NCBI GenBank assembly: GCA_949752735.1
Contig: OX457037.1
Location: forward strand, 20,093,039 to 20,157,038
Reading direction: 5' to 3'
Length of the DNA stretch: 64,000 nt
Origin: Lumbricus terrestris
Taxonomy: Eukaryota; Annelida; Clitellata; Crassiclitellata; Lumbricidae
Shown here: positions 37,490-47,809 of the stretch, piece by piece
Numbering within the stretch: position 1 is the first letter of the stretch
Layout: each line of letters opens with the position of its first letter
The notes under the pieces: generated by a model
Database searches by the model: none
What the model saw: only the letters and a program-made list of their open reading frames with translations
Told to the model about the DNA's origin: nothing
Program-made: the position numbers and the translations under genes

Positions 37490-37625
37490 GTGAGCAGTGG
37501 AAACGCCAACTGCGAGCAGTGGGAACGCTGATGAAGTTTTACTAGGAACTCCCATGCTTCAATAGTTCTATGCACGGTGAGCAGTGGGAACGCAAGCCAA
37601 GAAATTCGAGAGCAGGGGAACGCCG
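37490..37625. repeat. Dispersed GAGCAGTGGGAACGC repeats
   Basis: Four irregularly spaced copies of a GAGCAGTGG(G/A)AACGC word, at about 37491, 37513, 37577 and 37609. They produce a repeated peptide in the minus frame at 37429-37686. The function is unknown. Confidence 0.6.
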
Positions 37626-37893
37626 TTACAATACAATCATGATTGTTGTGAAACTGCCACAAAAACCGCCAAAGCTTGAACGCCACGGAACCTTACCCTG
37701 CTTGGTGTCATTTCACCTTGCAATGCATGCAACGCGACGCCGCCGTCTCATTCGGATTTAATTACAGGGTGCACGGGCGACGGGCAGAGATAGAGGCTGA
37801 GGCCATATCGCTGGCGAACATATTGCACACCTATTTCCTGTCTTATCGACTGACGACCGATAGCTCTGGGCAAGACACCGGAGCACAGATAGG

Positions 37894-37911
37894 TGTGTGT
37901 GTTGTGTTGTG

Positions 37912-37951
<40 letters not shown>

Positions 37952-37956
37952 GTGTT
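37894..37956. repeat. GT microsatellite
   Basis: TGTGTTGTGT start followed by a pure GT run. Confidence 0.95.
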
Positions 37957-38210
37957 TATAGGGCGTCCTAATAGACGTCAGCGAGAAATATATGTTTGTT
38001 GGGTTGAACCAACACATGAGGTCCATTGAGATAGTTGCGTGACGGAAGTTCGATTACCAAAAATAGAGGCGTTCCGGATGTTTACGCTTCTAAATAAAGA
38101 ACTGCGTCGGTAGGCTCTGCACCGAGTACTCGGGTCAAGACTCAAAAGGCAGCGAATGAGAGTGGAGGAATTGATGAGGGCAACAGCAGAGATATTAAAG
38201 AGTCTAAGTC

Positions 38211-38290
38211 AGTGGTTATCAAAGTGGTGGTCCGCGGACTGGCGCTGGTCCGCAGAGTACTGATCACCGGTCCGTGGAGAAGAGCTAAAA
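38211..38290. mobile_element. hAT-like terminus (one end only)
   Basis: CAGTGGTTATCAAAGTGG then TGGTCCGCGGACTGG resembles the common hAT end CAGTGGTTCTCAAA with GGTCCGCGGAC. No matching second end was found in the following kilobases. Confidence 0.5.
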
Positions 38291-38674
38291 AGTAAATCCT
38301 AATTATTAATTATTTATTTAGGGCCCAAGTGAAATTTTTGTATTATTCGAATTCTTGTTCAAAATGTATTCACTTTTCTGTCTAAAAATTTAAAAGTTTC
38401 CTGAGAGACCGATAAGACCATCATAGGCCTATAAGCCATGTCTTTAAAAGTTTAAAATAAATGACACTCTGAGCGAAGAAGCGGTGATATATATAATTCT
38501 GAATAGGTTAAAAATGATTGACTGATTGATTGATGGAATCTGTAGCTGTACGATCGCTGCATTCGCTCTGGTTTGTCGTGCTTTATGCTTACGTGCTGAC
38601 ACCTATTGAATAAAGAAATTATCAATGAAAAGCTTCTATAGGCCCGTTTACATAATGGGTCTAATAATCATTCT

Positions 38675-38836
38675 ATGCTGACAAAAAAGGACGTGAACAG
38701 TCATGTGCGATTGTTGACGGACAATATCCGTGAAAGGCTTAGCAAACAAGAGCTCATAAAGTCGTTGCTATATATAGATTATAGAGCCAATAGAGTCTTC
38801 CGAAAGCAACGTAGAACTTTGCAACGAAAGTGGTGA
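38675..38836 (+). CDS. Short ORF upstream of the 21-bp minisatellite
   Basis: An ATG-started frame of 53 residues (MLTKKDVNSHVRLL...) of ordinary, helix-prone composition, stopping at TGA just as the 21-bp repeat starts. The acidic frame at 38778-39248 overlaps it in another frame, so the two may be one broken gene separated by a frameshift. No family is recognised. Confidence 0.25.
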   Translation: MLTKKDVNSHVRLLTDNIRERLSKQELIKSLLYIDYRANRVFRKQRRTLQRKW

Positions 38837-39248
38837 TGCCGATGATGCAAGTAGTGATGCCGATGATGCAAGTAGTGATGCCGATGATGCAAGTAGTGAT
38901 GCCGATGATGCAAGTAGTGATGCCGATGATGCAAGTAGTGATGCCGATGATGCAAGTAGTGATGCCGATGATGCAAGTAGTGATGCCGATGATGCAAGTA
39001 GTGATGCCGATGATGCAAGTATTGATGCCGATGATGCAAGTAGTGATGCCGATGATGCAAGTATTGATGCCGATGATGCAAGTAGTGATGCCGATGGCGA
39101 TGAAGATGCTGCAGTGCTGACGAAAAGGTCGGCCCCGGTCGCTTATTTCCAAAATGTACATGGCAGCTGCAACCGCAGGGTTTACAGCCAATCGCGTGTC
39201 ATGATAGGGGAATACAATGTGGAAGAGGCGAAGACCATAGGGGGATAA
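38778..39248 (+). CDS. Open acidic frame across the 21-bp minisatellite
   Basis: This frame is open from after a TAG at 38775 to TAA at 39246-39248, about 156 codons without an ATG at its start. It begins with an acidic, Ser-rich stretch (EPIESSESNVELCNESGD). It runs through about 12 copies of the heptapeptide SDADDAS and ends with a dibasic LTKR followed by a 39-residue non-repetitive tail (SAPVAYFQNVHGSCNRR...). The 21-bp unit stays open in several frames, so openness over the repeat proves little; the open, non-repetitive flanks are the better evidence. The tail is duplicated in inverse orientation at 40050-40165, which points to a transposon or a broken gene. Confidence 0.25.
   Translation: MIEPIESSESNVELCNESGDADDASSDADDASSDADDASSDADDASSDADDASSDADDASSDADDASSDADDASSDADDASIDADDASSDADDASIDADDASSDADGDEDAAVLTKRSAPVAYFQNVHGSCNRRVYSQSRVMIGEYNVEEAKTIGG
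38832..39095. repeat. 21-bp minisatellite
   Basis: About 12 tandem copies of a 21-bp unit built from GATGCCGATGATGCAAGTAG. Only a few substitutions are visible (AGTAGT to AGTATT in two units). Confidence 0.97.
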
Positions 39249-39250
39249 AG
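39128..39250 (+). repeat. Inverted repeat, left arm
   Basis: The sequence around GCTTATTTCCAAAATGTACA, AGCTGCAACC, GGGAATACAATGTGGAAGAG recurs in inverse orientation at 40050-40165 with a few small indels. The two arms enclose about 800 bp that includes the 65-bp satellite. Confidence 0.85.
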
Positions 39251-39344
39251 TAGTTGATGTTAGCAGTTATTGGTGAAGCTGTAGGCTATTAGCTTGACCA
39301 ACAACTGCTAAAGAAGCAACGAAAAAATCTTAAGAATCTAATGG

Positions 39345-39790
39345 CGACACTAACCCTAACACTAACCCTAACCGACCCTCACGACGCAAAAATCTTAAGA
39401 ATCTAATGACGACACTAACCCTAACACTAACCCTAACCGACCCTCACGACGCAAAAATCTTAAGAATCTAATGACGACACTAACCCTAACACTAACCCTA
39501 ACCGACCCTCACGACGCAAAAATCTTAAGAATCTAATGACGACACTAACCCTAACACTAACCCTAACCGACCCTCACGACGCAAAAATCTTAAGAATCTA
39601 ATGACGACACTAACCCTAACACTAACCCTAACCGACCCTCACGACGCAAAAATCTTAAGAATCTAATGGCGACACTAACCCTAACACTAACTCTAACCGA
39701 CCCTCACGACGTAAAAATCTTAAGAATCTAATGACGACACTAACCCTAACACTAACCCTAACCGACCCTCACGCCGCGAAACCTTATAGG
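39345..39790. repeat. 65-bp satellite containing telomere-like CCCTAA
   Basis: Seven copies with an exact 65-bp period (starts at 39345, 39410, 39475, 39540, 39605, 39670, 39735). Each holds CTAACCCTAACACTAACCCT, AACC followed by GACCCTCACGACG and an AT-rich half (AAAATCTTAAGAATCTAATG). A preceding partial unit lies at about 39320-39344. Few substitutions are seen. Confidence 0.97.
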
Positions 39791-40049
39791 CTATACCCTA
39801 TAGCCTACGCGAACGACACCTATAATAGGTCTTCTATGTTATAGCCATGCTTAAATTTAACGATAAAGAGCGCTAAAGTGAGACATAATTAGGCTACCTG
39901 TGCAAAATGTTCCTCCATACGTAGGGTCATTTGTAAGAAATTTTAAACCTTTTACATTGCAATTCGTCTAAAATCGTCAGAGCCTGCCCACACGCACGTG
40001 TTGTTTATATATATAGTTTACAAAGCGATGGTCAGAAATTGAACTCGAC

Positions 40050-40165
40050 AACCTCCTCCCCCTACGGTCTTGGCCTCTTCCACATTGTATTCCCGTATGT
40101 GATTGGCTGGTTGCAGCTGGAATGTACATTTTGGAAATAAGCGCCCCGGTCAGTCGTGTAACTAG
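40050..40165 (-). repeat. Inverted repeat, right arm
   Basis: The reverse complement of this stretch matches 39128-39250. In the minus frame it also reads AYFQNVHSSCN, paralleling the tail of the acidic frame on the plus strand. Confidence 0.85.
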
Positions 40166-40422
40166 TGTCACAGACCATGGCGATGCATCCCAGATTCTTT
40201 ATGCATGCAGCAGCAAGCTCTGCTGTCTGCAAAGGCAATATGATGCAATACAATACAATGCAATACAATAAAATGTTCCATCGTAATCATTCCAGACTTC
40301 TCGATGAAGAGCATGCCATGGACATACCCACGTCATCGGAAATCACTCAAGTCGTGCTTATATGGATCGGAAGAACTCGAGATGAGGTTTCTCGAATGGT
40401 CGCTATGCATAAGTCCGTATAG

Positions 40423-40475
40423 TCTAATGAATGAATGAATGAATGAATGAATGAATGAATGAATGAATGAATGAA
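40423..40475. repeat. AATG tetranucleotide array
   Basis: Thirteen or so AATG units. The preceding 80 bp might be a decayed LINE/SINE tail, but the match is weak. Confidence 0.9.
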
Positions 40476-40596
40476 CTGTTATCTGGTGTGTAATGTGTAT
40501 ACTTACTGATATAATAGTTTCATGGCCCATAGCATGACCTTCGGTAAATGGAGGTGACATTTTAAGTTCCGAATAGTATTATAGACCATAATAGAT

Positions 40597-41331
40597 CAGC
40601 GTTTCCCAAAGTGGGTTCCGCGGAACCCAAGGCTTCCGCGGGGTGGGTGAAGGGGTTCCGTGAAATGATGCTTAAGTACTTTCTTACTATGATAATAATA
40701 ATTATTGTATACGAGACCATTCAAAGTAAACGAAAAACTAGCTAACTACTCCAATGAAGACTACTAACATCTTATTGACATGACACATTTGAAGCAGAAT
40801 TCCAATAATCCTCAGTGATCAGAGTATGGCCTGGATTGGGATCGTCAAAGAATCCCTTCCTCCCATTAACTGCAGTAAGCATGCATTGCTGTTTGCCATG
40901 TAAAAATTGTGCGAAACTGCATTCTCATTTTTTACTGGAACAGAGGCAAAATATAAAAATCGACGAAATGATATACGGTAGTTGACAATAAGAATCCAGT
41001 TTTCAAGGATCAAGCGGCTCAAGTCAGTTGCGGTATCGACAAAAATGCATATGGAGAGACCAAAACTCTGTTTGTATTCTAATATTTTTCATGTTGGAGT
41101 TCCGCAGACCGCAGTATTGTGATCAACAAGTCCTGGTTTTCGAAAGAGTGCAATTTAATTTTTCATATAAGAAAAAGAAACTTTCTACAATAATTATAAT
41201 GGTGCATGTTTAGTAGGCCTATGTTTCTCAGGCGCTCTGCATGTTTTAATCCGTTTAGTTGAGATTAAGGTTCCGCGAAAAAATATTAGGACCCGAAGGG
41301 CTCCGTTGCCCAAAAAGTTTGGGAAACGCTG
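40597..41331. mobile_element. Non-autonomous hAT element
   Basis: Terminal inverted repeats CAGCGTTTCCCAAA and TTTGGGAAACGCTG carry subterminal GGTTCCGCGGAACCC-like motifs near both ends. Flanks TAATAGAT and ATAAAGAT agree at only 5 of 8 bases, so the insertion is old or the duplication has mutated. No transposase is recognisable in the 735 bp. Confidence 0.8.
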
Positions 41332-41339
41332 ATAAAGAT

Positions 41340-42740
41340 AATAATAAGACAACCCACCCCAATGACTCTGCCGCAATACTCAATAGCCTAATAATGCCTA
41401 ATTATATAATTATGAGACAACACGATAAAAGGTGGGAAATACTTCTTTTTTAGGTTACCTATTCAATGTAATAAGTAAAGCATAGCCTAAGTATTAAGTT
41501 TTGTGATTAATACCCGTCAATATTAACAGGACATTTGAATGTTTAGCAGGAAATTCCTGGTATAGCGTATAATAGGACTAAAGTGGCATGATAAGGAAAC
41601 GGTTAATTGCAAATTTTATAGGATATAGCACAATAATTGATCGACTGAGCTACTAAACATTTTGAAGCTTTCCATGTGTGGCCTGACTATAGATTAAGGG
41701 TCTATGCGTAGACAAAAGGTTGCGTATTCCTTTGCACTTGTGTTCGAAAAAGCTGTAGACCTTGTTCAAAGTTTACACATGGTTCAAACGTTTTCAGGTC
41801 TTTAAGTTTCGGTGTTGTCTTTAAAGTTTACGAAAGTATTGCACGAATATTTCCTCACTGGATCAAAAATGCATTAATCAACAGCAGCTGTTGGCGATGA
41901 CGGTCCAACCTGTTCCACATGTGACCAAAAATCGTCTGGACGACCTGTCGGTCACCCACCTGCCAAACATCACTTGCCTTCCACTCTGTAATCAACGACA
42001 AGAATGCAACAGTCAACCGATAGCCACAATAACATTGACTCAAATAATGTTACTTTGTCCTACATGCTGACAAAAGAGGAGCTACTAAACAACTCTTTAG
42101 ACAGTGGACACAGGACAGGCCATAGACTCAATTCCAACTTCCTGGACACGGGTCAAATGTATCGCTGCAAAGATCCACCCAGCATATCGGTGTGAAACTT
42201 GCTTACAGGGACAAATCTGAGTAAACAGCAGCGTGTCCCTTACAAGCTATAAGTCCTCTGGACATGTTCTGACCCAGCACCATATGATTACAGACACAGC
42301 GGCTTTCACACCAATATATAACAATGGCAAACAATGGACCGTGATTGTTTTAATATGGACTTCTACACAAATTGTGAAAGCTGATCGATAAAGTTAATTA
42401 AATTCACAGTCCGTAGGCATTGTCGTGGACTCATACTATTTATATGCATATAAGTAGACCTATTCATTCAAGCATTCACTCGTTCAAGCATAATATCAGC
42501 ATCCTTCCGGAAGATCAATGGACCCACAAAAGCTGATGCACCTAAGCCGTGGTGAAGCGAATCATAAGGTTTGTTGACCAGTTATTTGCAGAACTGCCGT
42601 TTACCCCGGTATTGCCCCCCAGTAATTTGTAAAGATTTGGCATTCAATAGCTCAGTGCCAGACATAGTATAGTCCTAAATGCGAAAGCCTTAAACGTTCA
42701 GCTAAAACCAGCAGTCACTGGGAATTCAGGAGGCACACGC
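41340..42740. other. Non-coding upstream region
   Basis: No gene is recognised. The last part is the 5' flank of the secreted lectin-like gene. The frames at 41855-42043 (minus) and 42004-42195 (plus) lack recognisable domains. Confidence 0.4.
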
Positions 42741-42753
42741 TACCGCATTGTAG

Positions 42754-42760
42754 TATAAAA
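42754..42760 (+). promoter_or_regulatory. Candidate TATA box
   Basis: TATAAAA lies 51-57 bp before the ATG at 42811. A start of transcription about 30 bp downstream would leave a short 5' UTR. Confidence 0.5.
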
Positions 42761-42810
42761 AATTATTATAAGTCGAAGCAGAATTAACTGGACAAGAAGA
42801 AGAAGCTAAG

Positions 42811-43128
42811 ATGTTGATCGACACGCAGTCGTGTCTTCTGTCTTGTATTCTACCTATCATCTACTTTATTATTCCGATCGCTCAAGGCATCGTGATGCAA
42901 GAATATTTTAAAGCCACAGCGTCCCTTGCAACGGATGAAATGCTATGCAGTGCTGAGATCGCTGATGACACATTCAGCGTCCCAAGACTGTCCCAGTGTG
43001 TCATGGCGTGCATGCAGAATCCACTCTGCATGGAGTTCAACTTCAGAGTCGATACAAAGACCTGCGAGTTGTACTACTGTCGGGCATCGCATGTTCTACA
43101 GACAACAGCGGATTGCACTAACTACCAG
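42811..43128 (+). CDS. Exon 1: signal peptide and Apple/PAN-like domain of a secreted lectin-like protein
   Basis: First coding exon of a three-exon gene (42811-43128, 46614-46764, 49441-50051; 359 residues). The ATG has A at -3 and follows a TATA box. Residues about 1-26 form a signal peptide with a hydrophobic core (SCILPIIYFIIPIAQG). Residues about 35-105 contain six cysteines in the spacing of a PAN/Apple module, including RLSQCVMACMQNPLCMEFNF, the typical C-x3-C-x5-C helix region. The exon ends CAG|GTAAAT in phase 0, a strong donor. PAN/Apple domains bind protein or carbohydrate ligands outside the cell. With the later FN2-like and fibrinogen-like exons it predicts a secreted recognition or adhesion protein. 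The long first intron contains several transposons. Confidence 0.8.
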
Positions 43129-43365
43129 GTAAATTTTCAATCATAATAAGCCTAACATATGCGTGTTAATAGGATCTATGTACGTATGATTCAGAACACT
43201 TATATAGCCCAATTTTACTAACTCACGTGGGAGACGTGGGCCGGTATCACGTAATCACTGAACAAATGTGCCTTAAAATAAGGAGACAGATTTCCGGAAC
43301 TGGTACGGATGCTGGTGATCTTATGACTTGTGGCAGATGAATTGGTGAATTCACAGTGGACAATA

Positions 43366-43530
<165 letters not shown>

Positions 43531-44030
43531 AAATCCTTGGGCTAAACGCCCGTAGGTGTCCGGCACCACTCTCTGTTTGAGTCTGTCTCGCGTCATGTTG
43601 CCCATCTTCAACCTGTCCGGTCTGCAGGTCCATACCATTAACATCTTGAACCAGCTATAGACCACCTTGTCTGATGAAGAGAATATGGGGAGAGATGCAC
43701 GAAGGACAACCTGGGTCCATGCCCGTATGTGTCCAAAGCTCTCTCCCCCCGACTCTCTCCACTGGTCTGTACTGACCGGCCTGTGCATGTCAGCTCCACA
43801 TCATGACACCTTGAAGCATCTGGGTCGCTATGTCACTTGTGTCGTGGTTTTTTTGCGGATTTCTATGGTCTTGGTCTTTTACTGCCAGTGTATCTCCACC
43901 CATCTGGCAAACCTTTCTCATTTTATCCGGGCTTAGGACCGGCACAGGGAAGTTGCTGGTTCCCTGTGCCAGAGGATGGATGCAGTTTAACGTCGTGCCC
44001 AGGACCAGGACAATATTATACTGAACCATA
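43531..44030 (-). mobile_element. LINE 3' region (RTE-like) with (GAT)n tail
   Basis: The minus strand carries CTGGCACAGGGAACCAGC, CCTGTGCCGGTCCTAAGCCC, GGATAAAATGAGAAAGG, which resembles RTE 3' UTRs. It ends, after about 450 bp, at GGGCGTTTAGCCCAAGG and the GAT array. The minus frames here (43525-43788, 43790-44029) have no recognised domain and may be UTR. Confidence 0.5.
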
Positions 44031-44209
44031 AACTGGCTTTGATAATGCTGAACGCATTCTTTTGAGGCCGGGACGAATTGAGGTTCCGAGATGTATAGTA
44101 TCTAAACATGTAGCAATGCTATTATAAATAGCGCCTGTAATTTGCACAAACAGACTGCAAGGGCCAAATAAATCGATGTTGAGGTCAGTTAGAACAAGCG
44201 TTTATCATT

Positions 44210-44497
44210 TTAGTTGAAAAAATCTCCAAAAGCCTGCAATAGCTGGCAGAGTTTAGAGAGTTCCCACAGGTCGCGAGTACCTTTGATGACATGATAGATA
44301 ACGCTAACCAACAAAATTAATGCTAGAATCCAGGTTGACATGTTCGGAGTTCTTGGATTGCGTATAGACCTACACGAAGAAGAAGCCGCGCTGATAGGCG
44401 ATGAGATGAGGCTTACAACACACGATCGATCACCAGTGCCATTGTCCACCGTCAGCCACTTTGTTAGTCCTGCCATTACATAATACGTTGAGTGCAT
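44210..44497 (-). CDS. Hypothetical small membrane protein, antisense in intron 1
   Basis: A 95-residue minus-strand frame. An N-terminal polar half is followed by one clear hydrophobic segment at about residues 55-70 (STWILALILLVSVIYHVI) and a short amphipathic tail (KGTRDLWELSKLCQLLQAFG). A shorter version could start at the internal Met before the segment. No family is recognised. It lies inside intron 1 of the plus-strand gene. Plausible but unproven. Confidence 0.3.
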   Translation of the reverse strand: MHSTYYVMAGLTKWLTVDNGTGDRSCVVSLISSPISAASSSCRSIRNPRTPNMSTWILALILLVSVIYHVIKGTRDLWELSKLCQLLQAFGDFFN

Positions 44498-44509
44498 GAT
44501 TGCATGAGT

Positions 44510-45150
44510 GCTTCACAGTCGGCTAAGTTGGATCAAATAGATAGGAGCTTATTTTAAAATTGAGTTCTGTTGAGGTGGGCTAATGGAATGATGGAACTAA
44601 AGCTATGCCCGTGACAGCACAGAACAGTTTAAGCACAAACTAGTTGAGTACCGTAACTGACCACTAAAATACCCGCTGAAATGGCTGAATGTTTCAGTGG
44701 AACACAGTGATAAGTTGTGGTGATTATGCTTGAAGAGGGAAGTACGTGGCCTTTATATGCACTGATGCAATACATTGGTGGAGTTGTGTTTTTCGTTTTC
44801 AGAGCCAGAAGCTTCGAAGTGGCATTTACGGAATAGGATGTGGTAAATGACGCCATACCAATTCTATCTTATCTGATGTAATGTAATCTGATTTCTTCTT
44901 AATGTGATCAGGTCCAATGTAGGCCTAATAATGAAATCATCTGAGCTAGTGACAATCTTAAACCCAGTCAGTATTTCCAAAGGCATTAGACCTAGAGATG
45001 GCAATAATATAGAAATCTAAACCCATGGGACCAGAGGAGATAGTTGCCTCTCCTGGAAAATTGATAGGCCCTACCTATATTTAACTATTACGTTCCTGTT
45101 TTTAAAAAAATTATTCGTACTAAGGCACTAGTGATACTAATGATGGCAAA
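44510..45150. other. Intronic non-coding stretch
   Basis: Intron 1 sequence. The minus frame at 44629-44856 shows no domain. Confidence 0.4.
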
Positions 45151-45151
45151 C

Positions 45152-45380
45152 TGGGCTGCGGTGGTGTAGTAATGAGTTCGTTGCTTTCGAGCAGGAGGGT
45201 TTTAGGTTCGAATCCATCTCAAGCCGTTGCGTTGGCGCATTGAGCAAGTCCTTTACTTGTAGGCTAATTGCTCAGCGCTTCGATTTGATACTTCGATGCA
45301 GTGTTCGCCTGTCGGGAACGCCTTCGAGTAGCGAGCATGAAGGAGCGCTATAGCAAATGCGAGAAATAAATTAAATAAAA
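45152..45380 (+). mobile_element. tRNA-derived SINE with LINE-type tail
   Basis: Head GGCTGCGGTGGTGTAGTAAT (A box) and GGTTCGAATCC (perfect B box). The body includes GAGCAAGTCC and GATGCAGTGTTCGCC. The tail is GGGAACGCCTTCGAGTAGCG, then GAAGGAGCGCTATAGCAAAT and an AT-rich end. It is the same family as 56232-56437 and 57010-57210 but more diverged. Confidence 0.88.
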
Positions 45381-45384
45381 GTGA

Positions 45385-45780
45385 AAAAAGATCTGTATGC
45401 AACAATGTCTAAACTGAGACGGTTAAATCACGACGCGTCATAAATAGGCCTATCTGAAGAAAAAATAAATCAATTTACGCTAAAATAATTTTTTTCATCA
45501 TTCATTCACATCAATTAAGAATGTCAAGAGTTTTCACATGCTAACTTTCATGTCCTGATAAATACGAATTAAGTGCAGTAAGAACACTTTTATGCTGGAA
45601 CTGTTTAATATTATATAGTGAAATTGCCTACAGTAATCACGAATAGTGACCAATCGGACGTTATTGAGGCTCTATTGTGGTAGGCAACGCTACTTCGTTC
45701 TTTGACGCAACCTTAGATCTATGCCTGCATGCGGACGGAGATATAGATGGATACTGGATAGAGAATACTTATGGTCGATA
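45385..45780. other. Intronic non-coding stretch
   Basis: Nothing recognised. Confidence 0.4.
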
Positions 45781-45789
45781 GTTGGCCTA

Positions 45790-45845
45790 ATGATGACGAC
45801 GACGACGACGACGATGATGATGATGATGATGATGATTACGATTAT
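45790..45845. repeat. GAC/GAT trinucleotide array
   Basis: Short GACGACGAC run passing into GATGATGAT. Confidence 0.9.
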
Positions 45846-46047
45846 GATATACTCGTTTTATTGAGCTCTTAGCACACCACAGCCAGTCACAATGAAAGAA
45901 ATGATTTAATAATTACAATAATTCAATCAAATCGGGACAAGTCAGATAGAGGGGCAATGGTCTTGATAGTAGGCCTACTCGGGAAATTCCTTTCGTTTTT
46001 TGTCGGGAACTGTTAGAAGTTGGTACTCCGTTCCAGATAGACGCACA

Positions 46048-46505
46048 GCCGGTGTCACGAAATAGAGTATCCCCCGTATTAATTGTATCCCCCAAATTTA
46101 GAAAAGTCGAAAAAACCGCTTCCGCGTGTATTTTTTTGCAAATTAATTTTCATCTGCTTTGTTTTCAACAATGACACTAACAGGTATGTTTATTCCTACT
46201 GGATAATTTATTTTGCTCTGTTTTTAGAGCACTTAAAACATTTAAAACACTTAACAACACTCAGAGTCACTAAATAAATTCGAGTTGCCTTTATCTGAGC
46301 ATTGCTTAGGGCACTTAAAACAATTAGAGTCACTCTAAATTTTGATTACAGTATAAATGTTTTTATTATGCGCATTTTTCAAAAAAGGAGATAGAATGGT
46401 TTATCCCCCCGGATAGTATAGACCGCTTAATTCCATCCGGGGGGATAGATTAATTCATCCTCCCGGATAACTTTCAGGGGGGATACTCCGTTTCGTGTCA
46501 CCGGC
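46048..46505. mobile_element. Non-autonomous TIR element, 458 bp
   Basis: The first ~28 bp (GCCGGTGTCACGAAA, GAGTATCCCCC) are repeated in inverse orientation at the other end (GGGGGATACTC, TTTCGTGTCACCGGC). Flanking bases allow a short duplication: ACA, or CACAG if the ends are set one base inward. GGGGGGAT-type words also occur internally. No coding capacity. It lies in intron 1, about 110 bp before exon 2. Confidence 0.8.
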
Positions 46506-46613
46506 ACAGGTAGATGCAGAGGTAGAAGCAACATCAGGATTATAAGGTTTTACCTCACAGATATGATGCTTCTCGAATGTGTATCGTCTCTTGTTTTGAT
46601 ATTGTTGCCAGAG

Positions 46614-46764
46614 ACTCAGCTGATATCGCCTGGGAAGTGTAGCTTTCCATTCACCTTAAATGGAATTCGTTACTACGACTGTGCACCGAATCCGTGGAGC
46701 ACAACTCACGAGTATGGATGTTACGATGACAACCATCAGTGGAGAAACTGTGGCCTTCCAAGAG
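46614..46764 (+). CDS. Exon 2: fibronectin type II-like module
   Basis: The exon follows a pyrimidine-rich acceptor (TTGTTGCCAGAG) in phase 0, matching exon 1, and ends at AAGAG|GTACTA in phase 1. It encodes about 50 residues with GKCSFPFTLNGIRYYDC, then WSTTHEYGCYDDNHQWRNCG. This follows the FN2 pattern C-x2-PF-x5-Y-x2-C ... W ... C-x6-W-x2-C with four cysteines. FN2 modules bind collagen or sugars. The donor is good, and its phase is the one required by exon 3. Confidence 0.75.
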
Positions 46765-46863
46765 GTACTATATGGCATGCAAATGTTACGTTTTATATGT
46801 GCAAAATATCCTTGCAAATCAAATAAGCGATAATAAATATAGGAACCTTTAGCGCATTGACAA

Positions 46864-47801
46864 GGGGTCATTGCATAGCCTAATTACGTAACGCTCGAGG
46901 GTGGGTGGGTGGGGTCACTGAAAACGTTACGAAACGTTACGAGGGTGGGGGTTGGTGGGGGGAGCTGAACGTTACGTAACGCCTTGAAAAAATTATCAAT
47001 GAATATTAAATTACCATGACATGACACTTTAGATAGCCTAATTGATGTGATCGATGTTTAAACTTCGTGGCATTGATTTAAAACATAACCGAAGTAGGCT
47101 ATCTGAAGAAGATATGCAGCAGACACCAGTTGCATGCCAGGTCAACATATATCTGTGTTTCCGTTTGTGCAAACCGAAAACCGCTGTTCGAATTGTTCGG
47201 ATCTGTGATAGCTTTACCAACGGAACAATTAACGTGTTAGGCCTATTTCTCCTTCGATTCCTGACACCAAAGATTCGAACCATTTTGAAGCATATTTTAC
47301 ATGGACACTAATCTCAAACATTTTAAATTCATGCTCAACAGAACTCATCAATATTTCTATTAACATTTATCGAAGTGTCCAGACTAAGCAAATATAAATA
47401 GTTCATGCTAATTTTGATTAATTAGCCTATTAGCCTACTGAGCAATTTAGTCCGTGAAACCTTTCAGTAGTGTTTAAAATTTTATTTTTAAGGTAGGCCT
47501 AAAATTTAAGAAAATTGCAGTTCAGGCATGACGATCATTTATATAAACAAAACATGCTGTATATTTTAAGCCTAGTCTACTGTCAAATAATATTTCACTT
47601 GCTATATTAAATTCGCTATGAAAATATGAATTATAAATACGAATTCGCATATAGGTCTGGTAGGCCTAAATCTTAACTGATTTTTCGTAACAATCGTTAC
47701 GTAACGCTGGGAAGGGTGGGTGGGTCAAGGGAAGCGTTACAGGGTGGGTGGGTGGGTCAAAAACGGTCATTTTCGGCGTTACGTAATTATGCAATGACCC
47801 C
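46864..47801. mobile_element. Non-autonomous TIR element, 938 bp, TSD CAA
   Basis: Ends GGGGTCATTGCATA and TATGCAATGACCCC are inverted and flanked by CAA at 46861-46863 and 47802-47804. Subterminal inverted blocks hold TTACGTAACG and GGGTGGGTGGG motifs, repeated on each side. No transposase is recognisable. A 3-bp duplication is the pattern of PIF/Harbinger-type elements, but superfamily assignment is tentative. It lies in intron 2. Confidence 0.85.
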
Positions 47802-47809
47802 CAAGCAAA

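Noticed and set aside
47038..47311. Overlapping plus and minus frames of about 80 residues
   Set aside because: They lie inside the 938-bp TIR element, overlap each other on opposite strands and show no transposase motif.
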